A DNA stretch of 6,512 nt, from the NCBI GenBank assembly GCA_025449435.1, contig JANWJO010000096.1, forward strand, positions 1 through 6,512, written 5' to 3'. Shown here in pieces: positions 1 through 4,107 of the stretch. A program made the translations under genes and the position numbers. This DNA comes from Chloroflexota bacterium (GTDB lineage Bacteria > Chloroflexota > UBA4733). The notes beneath the pieces are model-generated. The model made no database searches. It saw nothing but the letters and a program-made list of their open reading frames with translations, and had not been told where the DNA came from. How positions within the stretch are numbered: the stretch's first letter is position 1; each line of letters begins with the position of its first letter.

Positions 1-15
1 ACGCTGCCAACACGC

Positions 16-21
16 GGAAAG
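16..21 (+). promoter_or_regulatory. Ribosome-binding site that decides the sigma-factor start
   Basis: The purine-rich GGAAAG lies 5 bases before the ATG at 27, a normal Shine-Dalgarno distance. The in-frame GTG at 21 overlaps this site and would have almost no spacing, so the ATG at 27 is the better start. The match to the anti-Shine-Dalgarno sequence is only moderate, and just 26 bases of upstream sequence are visible, so no promoter can be assessed. Confidence 0.45.
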
Positions 22-26
22 TGGCA

Positions 27-602
27 ATGCACAGCACAGATATAGCCCTGGTGCAGCGAGCCCGCCAGGGCTGCCACGTGTCCTTCGAGGTGATCTACAA
101 CACCTACAACACGCCAATTTACCGCTATCTTGCCGGCATGCTGCGCGATGCTTCCCTGGCCGAAGACCTGTGCCAGGAAACGTTCACGTCGGCCTATCGC
201 AACATGAGCTCGCTGCAGGACGAGGCACAGCTTTCCTCCTGGCTATTTCGCATCGCGACCAATAAGGCGATCAGCGCGCTGCGCCGGCGCAAGCTCATCG
301 CGTGGGTGCCGTTCGATATCTCATTTCACGACCAGACCACGCGGCGCGACGTGGCCGAAGACGTCGTGTCCGACGATGCAGCGGCACGGGCGCTGGCACG
401 CTTACCGCGAGACCACGTGATCTGCTTGCTCGGGCACGCCGAGGGCCTCTCCTATGCCGACCTCGCGCGGGTGTTGCGCTGTACGCTCCCCGCGGTCAAA
501 CAGCGGCTGTATCGGGCGCGCATCGCCTTCCGGGCTGCGTACGCCACTGAGGCTCAGCCTGCTGAGACGGCGGTAGCCGTGCGCAAGAGTTTGGGAAGCT
601 AA
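27..602 (+). CDS. ECF-family RNA polymerase sigma-70 factor
   Basis: This 191-residue protein is predicted to direct RNA polymerase to a stress- or envelope-responsive promoter set. Its length and two-domain layout are typical of ECF sigma factors, which have regions 2 and 4 but lack region 3. Region 2 covers about residues 20-90, with the core-binding and -10-recognition signature AEDLCQETFTSAYRN (residues 45-59) followed by SWLFRIATNKAISALRRRK. An acidic linker (about 108-118) leads to region 4 (about 118-168), whose helix-turn-helix reads LSYADLARVLRCTLPAVKQR and should contact the -35 element. The ATG at 27 was chosen because GGAAAG sits 5 bases before it; a GTG at 21 would overlap that site. 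The stop codon is 6 bases from the next gene, which encodes a zinc-type membrane anti-sigma factor, so the two are surely co-transcribed. The family is clear, but the subgroup and target promoters cannot be determined here. Confidence 0.93.
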   Translation: MHSTDIALVQRARQGCHVSFEVIYNTYNTPIYRYLAGMLRDASLAEDLCQETFTSAYRNMSSLQDEAQLSSWLFRIATNKAISALRRRKLIAWVPFDISFHDQTTRRDVAEDVVSDDAAARALARLPRDHVICLLGHAEGLSYADLARVLRCTLPAVKQRLYRARIAFRAAYATEAQPAETAVAVRKSLGS

Positions 603-608
603 CGCGCC

Positions 609-2411
609 GTGCCATATCGATGTGATGACCTCGACTTGGCGCTGATGGCGTATGCCGACGGCGAGGCCACGCCTGCCGAGCGCGCCTTGGTCGAGGTTCA
701 TCTGGCGGCGTGCCCGCGCTGCACGCAGCGACTGGCCACCTGGCGCGCTGATGCCGCCCGCATCGATCGCGTGCTGGATGTCATGCCGCGTCCGGCACTG
801 CGCCGGCGCTGGTCATTCGAACACGTGCCCGTGCACGGTGGCCAGGCAGTGGGCACCGCCGCTGGCTTTGTGATTGTGATGGCATTGGTAGGTGTGCTGG
901 TCTTTCAAATAGGCACCCGGCATGTCAGCCCCGTGGTGCAAGCAGCCAGCGCTCCAGCCGCCCCGATACCCATCGTACAAGCTGCACCGGCCGCCACCGC
1001 GACGCCGTTTCCTCAAGCGGTGCAAGATACATTGCCGCCTAATCCGACGCTGCCACCATCCCCCACCGTGACCGTTGTACAAGCCGCTGTCGTGACGCCG
1101 GTGGCTGAACAGCACGCTGCCACGCTGGGCGTCGTGCCCGTGCTGGCGGTGCCGCCGGCTCCTGCTCCCCCACCCAGCACCGGCATCGCATTTGCGCGCG
1201 ATGGTGCTTTGTGGCTGAACACTGGCGATGCCGAAACCAAACTCGACGTCCAAGTTGGCGCCGGTGCGCCGCGCTGGTCGGCATCGGGCAAATGGCTCCT
1301 GTACGAAGTGCCCGGAACCGGTGACAACCCGCCCCGGCTGTGGTGGTGGCCGGCGATCGGCAGCCATACGCCTGTTCCCGTCCCGGCTCCCGCTGCCAGT
1401 GGGCTTGCCCGCTGGTCGCCCGTTGACGATGTGCTCGCCGTGGCGTCACCCGACGGCGCGTTGTGGTTGGTGCAGCCAGACGGCGGGGCGCCGGTGGCCA
1501 TTCTGGGCTCGGATGGCGACATCACCAACCTGGCGTGGGCGCCCAGTGGCAAATTGCTCGCCGTGGAGCGGCGCGCTGTTGGTGCTGCTGGCCAGTCGGT
1601 GTGGTTGGTATCGGTGACTGGCCAGGTGCGAGCGATCACCTCCGCCGGAGCTGTCGACAGTGCTGCTTTGAGCAAAGCCGTGATCGCCGCCGGGCCGGCC
1701 AGTTTCTCCCCCAACCAGGAGGCGGGTCCCTTTCCGGTGTTAGGAAGTTGGAATGCGACGAGCACCGCACTCACGATCTGGTTGAGTCCCACGGTTCCGC
1801 GCGGTGCGCAAGCCATCTTGCCCCTGGCGCTGTGGACGGCCGCGCACGGCTCGACCGGCCCCACCGCCAGCATGTATCCCTACCGCGACTTCATGTCGTG
1901 GTCGCCCGATGGTGCGCAACTCGCGCTGGCCGTGCCCGCGACACCCGATGCTAGTGGCAATTCCAGCACGCAACTGGTAGTAGCCAATGCCAGTGGCGGC
2001 AAACCAGAGGTGGTCAGCGCAGCCACCCAGACCGTCGGTGACCTGGCATGGTCCCCCGATGGTCACTACATCGCCTACGCCGCGAACAATACAGGAGCCG
2101 CGACTGCAGGTGCATCGGGCAGGCGCATCTGGTTGGTGACTCCCGATGGCGCTGAGCGCCGCCCCGTCACATTGGGTCCCGATGACGAGTTCCCCCAGTG
2201 GTCGCGCGATGGCAAGACTCTCGTGTACGTCCACCAGACAGCCAACGGTGCTGAGGTGTGGTCCGTGGCGCCCGCAGGCAAAGACGGGCTGCACCGGGTG
2301 ATCGCCGGCCTCGTGGGGCTGCACGACCTGGCTCGCCAGTTCTTTGGCGCCTCTGGGCTCATCAGCTATCGGGGCATCTTCGCCTGGTCAGCTGCTGCCC
2401 CCGCGCAGTAG
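609..2411 (+). CDS. Membrane anti-sigma factor with extracytoplasmic beta-propeller
   Basis: This 600-residue protein probably binds and inhibits the sigma factor encoded just upstream. The N-terminus carries an H31-x3-C35-x2-C38 motif with C5 upstream, the zinc-binding anti-sigma (zf-HC2/ZAS) signature, and should be cytoplasmic. Basic residues R65-R67 precede one hydrophobic segment (about 82-101), giving an N-in topology. A Pro/Ala/Val-rich stalk (about 106-190) contains VQAA three times (110, 123, 157). The C-terminal 410 residues contain seven W-(S/A/N)-x-x-x-type repeats with tryptophans at 223, 269, 310, 381, 431, 481 and 531, several reading WSPDG. This is the TolB/WD40-like propeller pattern, probably seven blades outside the membrane. 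Start: GTG at 609, with GGGAAG at 593-598 as ribosome site, partly inside the end of the sigma gene. Most anti-sigma factors are about 200-300 residues, so the propeller is a large addition. Its ligand is unknown; sensing an envelope or extracellular cue is inference. Confidence 0.88.
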   Translation: MPYRCDDLDLALMAYADGEATPAERALVEVHLAACPRCTQRLATWRADAARIDRVLDVMPRPALRRRWSFEHVPVHGGQAVGTAAGFVIVMALVGVLVFQIGTRHVSPVVQAASAPAAPIPIVQAAPAATATPFPQAVQDTLPPNPTLPPSPTVTVVQAAVVTPVAEQHAATLGVVPVLAVPPAPAPPPSTGIAFARDGALWLNTGDAETKLDVQVGAGAPRWSASGKWLLYEVPGTGDNPPRLWWWPAIGSHTPVPVPAPAASGLARWSPVDDVLAVASPDGALWLVQPDGGAPVAILGSDGDITNLAWAPSGKLLAVERRAVGAAGQSVWLVSVTGQVRAITSAGAVDSAALSKAVIAAGPASFSPNQEAGPFPVLGSWNATSTALTIWLSPTVPRGAQAILPLALWTAAHGSTGPTASMYPYRDFMSWSPDGAQLALAVPATPDASGNSSTQLVVANASGGKPEVVSAATQTVGDLAWSPDGHYIAYAANNTGAATAGASGRRIWLVTPDGAERRPVTLGPDDEFPQWSRDGKTLVYVHQTANGAEVWSVAPAGKDGLHRVIAGLVGLHDLARQFFGASGLISYRGIFAWSAAAPAQ

Positions 2412-2452
2412 GCGGTGCGACGAGACGCCACCCCCGACACCCGCCTAGGGCG

Positions 2453-2458
2453 TATACT
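2453..2458 (+). promoter_or_regulatory. Possible -10 element of a sigma-70-type promoter
   Basis: TATACT differs from the consensus TATAAT at one position and stands out in very GC-rich surroundings, 42 bases after the anti-sigma stop codon. No recognisable -35 box lies 16-19 bases upstream, where the sequence is C-rich. If it is used, transcription would start near 2465 and give the next gene a leader of about 300 bases. The absence of a -35 box keeps the call weak. Confidence 0.22.
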
Positions 2459-2464
2459 GCTGCG

Positions 2465-2485
2465 CGGAAGGGCCGTGCCCTTCCG
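2465..2485 (+). terminator. Perfect 9-bp hairpin after the anti-sigma gene
   Basis: CGGAAGGGC (2465-2473) and GCCCTTCCG (2477-2485) are exact inverted repeats with a CGT loop. The hairpin lies 54 bases after the anti-sigma stop codon and could end the sigma/anti-sigma transcript. No run of T follows it, so it is not a textbook intrinsic terminator. It also starts about 7 bases after the candidate TATACT box, so it could instead be an operator or the 5' end of the next leader. An 8-bp palindrome, GCACGTGC, follows at 2488-2495. Confidence 0.35.
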
Positions 2486-2556
2486 GTGCACGTGCTCATA
2501 CGGCCATCAATGCCGCCCGCACATGCACGCTTATCGGGAATAGGATAGGCGTTGGA

Positions 2557-2765
2557 CGGCGGTTCACGCCGGGGCGTTCGCGTTGCGCGCGTAGCACGCA
2601 GCGTGTTCGCCCGGGCGGCACTCGTCTGCTCGAACCAGGCGCCCATGGGGTCCCGTGGGACCGTAGCCTGCGTGTCCCGGAGGTAACAGGTCGGGGAGTC
2701 CTCCCCCGCGTGCCGGCCGGATGCGCCGGCCACGGTCGCCTCGATGGCCAGGGAGGTGACACGCG
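2557..2765 (+). promoter_or_regulatory. Structured, possibly switch-like 5' leader of the MgtE-like gene
   Basis: This stretch has no plausible gene but can form a row of stems: CGGCG/CGCCG (2557-2561/2567-2571); a long imperfect stem from 2572 to 2612; GGTCC/GGACC (2649-2653/2658-2662); GGGGA/TCCCC (2693-2697/2702-2706); and GGCCGG/CCGGCC (2715-2720/2726-2731). The ribosome-binding site GGGAGG (2751-2756) ends 9 bases before the ATG at 2766. CCTCCC at 2700-2705 is its exact complement, and the same bases are also needed for the GGGGAG hairpin just upstream. The two pairings exclude each other, as in leaders that control translation. Leader control is known for magnesium and manganese transport genes, and the downstream protein resembles an MgtE sensor domain. 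Conserved M-box sequences are not visible. High GC makes chance stems common, so function is inferred only. Confidence 0.35.
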
Positions 2766-4043
2766 ATGCCTTACCTCAGCGAACTGCTCAATGCGCCAGT
2801 GGTCGACACGTATCACGAGCGCATCGGCAAGGTGATCGATGTGATCGCCACGCCCACCAGCCCGTACCCTACGGTGAGTGGGATCACCGTGAGCTCGGGT
2901 CGGGCAACCTGGCGCGTCCCCTGGGGTGACATTTCCCAACTCGATGGAAAGACCACCGTCCTCACCGTCGGCCGCAGCAGGCTTACCGTTGACCACCTAC
3001 CCCTCCCAGAACACGACCTGAGGCTGGTCCACGACGTGCTCGACAAGCAGATCGTTGATGTAGATGGGCTGCGGCTGGTGCGCGCCAACGACCTCCAGCT
3101 CACCAACCACTACGGCCATCTGCACGTGATGGGGATTGACGTGTCCGGTAAGGCACTCATCCGTCGCTTGGGTATGGGCGCACTTGCGCAACGCGTGGCC
3201 AGCCGCCTTCCCGACACCATGATCAGTTGGGACGACGTCGAGTCGGTCACCTCCGGCACCTCGGCTATCCGCTTGCGCGTGCCAGGGCGGTCCCTGGCCA
3301 CCGTCCACCCGGCCGATCTGGCCGCCGTTGTGGACCAAATGCCCGTAGCTGAGGGGAGCGCGCTCATGGAAGCGCTGGACCCCGAAACAGCAGCAGACAC
3401 CTTGGAAGAAGTGACGCCGGAGCGGCAGGTGTCGCTGTTGCAAGGCATGGAAAGCGGTAAGGCTGCCGACATCCTGGAGGCTATGGGGCCCGACGACGCT
3501 GCCGACGTGCTGGGCGATATGGCCGGCGCCAAAGCCGAAGAACTGTTAAACCTCATGGAAGCTCCCGAAGCGCAGGAAGTGCAAGAGCTCCTCGGGTATC
3601 AAGAAGATTCCGCGGGGGGTATCATGACCACCGATTACCTCGCGGTAGCGGTAGACCTCACCGCGCAAGCCACCATCGACGAGTTGCGTGCGACCAAGCG
3701 CATCGTCGAGATGGCCTACTATGTGTACGTGGTGGACGACCACGTCTCCGAGCAGCTCGTGGGCGTGGTGTCGCTACACGCTTTGATTATGGCCGACCCT
3801 GCTGCGCCGCTACGCAATGTGATGACCGCCAACCCCATCACGGTCAATGTCAACGACCACCAAAACGATGTTGCGCGCGTGATCGCTCGTTACAACCTGC
3901 TCAGCGTACCAGTGGTCGACAACGCGAACCGGCTCCAAGGCGTGGTCACCGTCGATGATGCCATCGACATCCTATTGCCCACCGCCTGGAAGAAGCGCTT
4001 GCCGCGCGTGTTTGGCCACGTGCCCGCTTCCACGCCACGGTGA
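2766..4043 (+). CDS. Soluble PRC-barrel / MgtE_N / CBS-pair protein, putative metal-linked regulator
   Basis: This 425-residue cytoplasmic protein resembles the sensor half of the MgtE magnesium channel without its membrane channel. Residues 1-75 and about 88-165 look like two PRC-barrel domains; the second includes the typical stretch DGLRLVRANDLQL. Residues about 181-283 form an MgtE_N helical superhelix with repeated motifs such as DPETAADTLEEV, SGKAADILEAM and GPDDAADVLGDM. After DSAGGIMTTDYLAV comes a CBS pair (about 284-343 and 349-406); the second CBS domain ends in LQGVVTVDDAIDIL. No membrane segment is visible. In MgtE, the N and CBS domains bind magnesium and gate the pore. Proteins of this architecture are often annotated as magnesium transporters and often sit beside an NRAMP-type transporter, but here the next gene is convergent and unrelated. 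The start is well supported: GGGAGGTG (2751-2758) lies 7 bases upstream of ATG. A regulatory or metal-sensing role is inference; direct transport is unlikely. Confidence 0.88.
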   Translation: MPYLSELLNAPVVDTYHERIGKVIDVIATPTSPYPTVSGITVSSGRATWRVPWGDISQLDGKTTVLTVGRSRLTVDHLPLPEHDLRLVHDVLDKQIVDVDGLRLVRANDLQLTNHYGHLHVMGIDVSGKALIRRLGMGALAQRVASRLPDTMISWDDVESVTSGTSAIRLRVPGRSLATVHPADLAAVVDQMPVAEGSALMEALDPETAADTLEEVTPERQVSLLQGMESGKAADILEAMGPDDAADVLGDMAGAKAEELLNLMEAPEAQEVQELLGYQEDSAGGIMTTDYLAVAVDLTAQATIDELRATKRIVEMAYYVYVVDDHVSEQLVGVVSLHALIMADPAAPLRNVMTANPITVNVNDHQNDVARVIARYNLLSVPVVDNANRLQGVVTVDDAIDILLPTAWKKRLPRVFGHVPASTPR

Positions 4044-4072
4044 GAAGAGACGGATCCCTCCCCCGGCGCGGC

Positions 4073-4107
4073 CGGTGGTGGGGCCCGTATTCAGTCCCCC
4101 ACCACCG
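4073..4107. terminator. Perfect 11-bp inverted repeat between convergent genes
   Basis: CGGTGGTGGGG (4073-4083) and CCCCACCACCG (4097-4107) are exact inverted repeats around a 13-base loop. They lie between the stop codon of the PRC/MgtE_N/CBS gene (4041-4043) and the 3' end of the leftward macroglobulin gene. That gene's stop codon (4091-4093) is inside the loop and the right arm is part of its coding sequence. A smaller hairpin, CCGGC/GCCGG (4063-4067/4071-4075), competes with the left arm. The position suggests a shared terminator or 3' stabilising stem for both transcripts. There is no T-run on either strand, so intrinsic termination is not assured. Confidence 0.5.

Noticed and set aside
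21..602. GTG at 21 as the sigma-factor start
   Set aside because: It overlaps the only ribosome-binding-like sequence (16-21), whereas ATG at 27 has proper spacing. The difference is two residues.
813..1873. Long open frames on the minus strand opposite the anti-sigma gene (813-1367 and 1013-1873)
   Set aside because: Their translations are low-complexity, without recognisable domains or ribosome sites. They are explained by high GC opposite a gene with clear motifs on the plus strand.
2629..2636. tRNA-like T-loop on the minus strand (GGTTCGAG)
   Set aside because: The flanking bases do not form a T-stem, and no acceptor stem, D-arm or anticodon arm can be fitted around it.
2557..2765. M-box (ykoK) magnesium riboswitch
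   Set aside because: Tempting given the MgtE-like gene, but the conserved GGTGAGGCTCC and CGCTGCCC core segments are not present in this leader.
2693..2765. yybP-ykoY manganese riboswitch, because GGGGAGT occurs at 2693-2699
   Set aside because: Only this short 5' segment matches. The later conserved parts are not visible and only 72 bases remain before the start codon.
2744..2929. Short plus-strand frame starting at ATG 2744
   Set aside because: It is in another frame from the clear gene at 2766, would contain that gene's ribosome-binding site, and has no good ribosome site of its own.
2362..2996. Minus-strand open frames crossing the spacer (2362-2733, 2496-2996)
   Set aside because: They overlap the well-supported start of the PRC/MgtE_N/CBS gene or the end of the anti-sigma gene, are rich in Arg, Pro and Gly as expected for chance frames in GC-rich DNA, and show no family signature.
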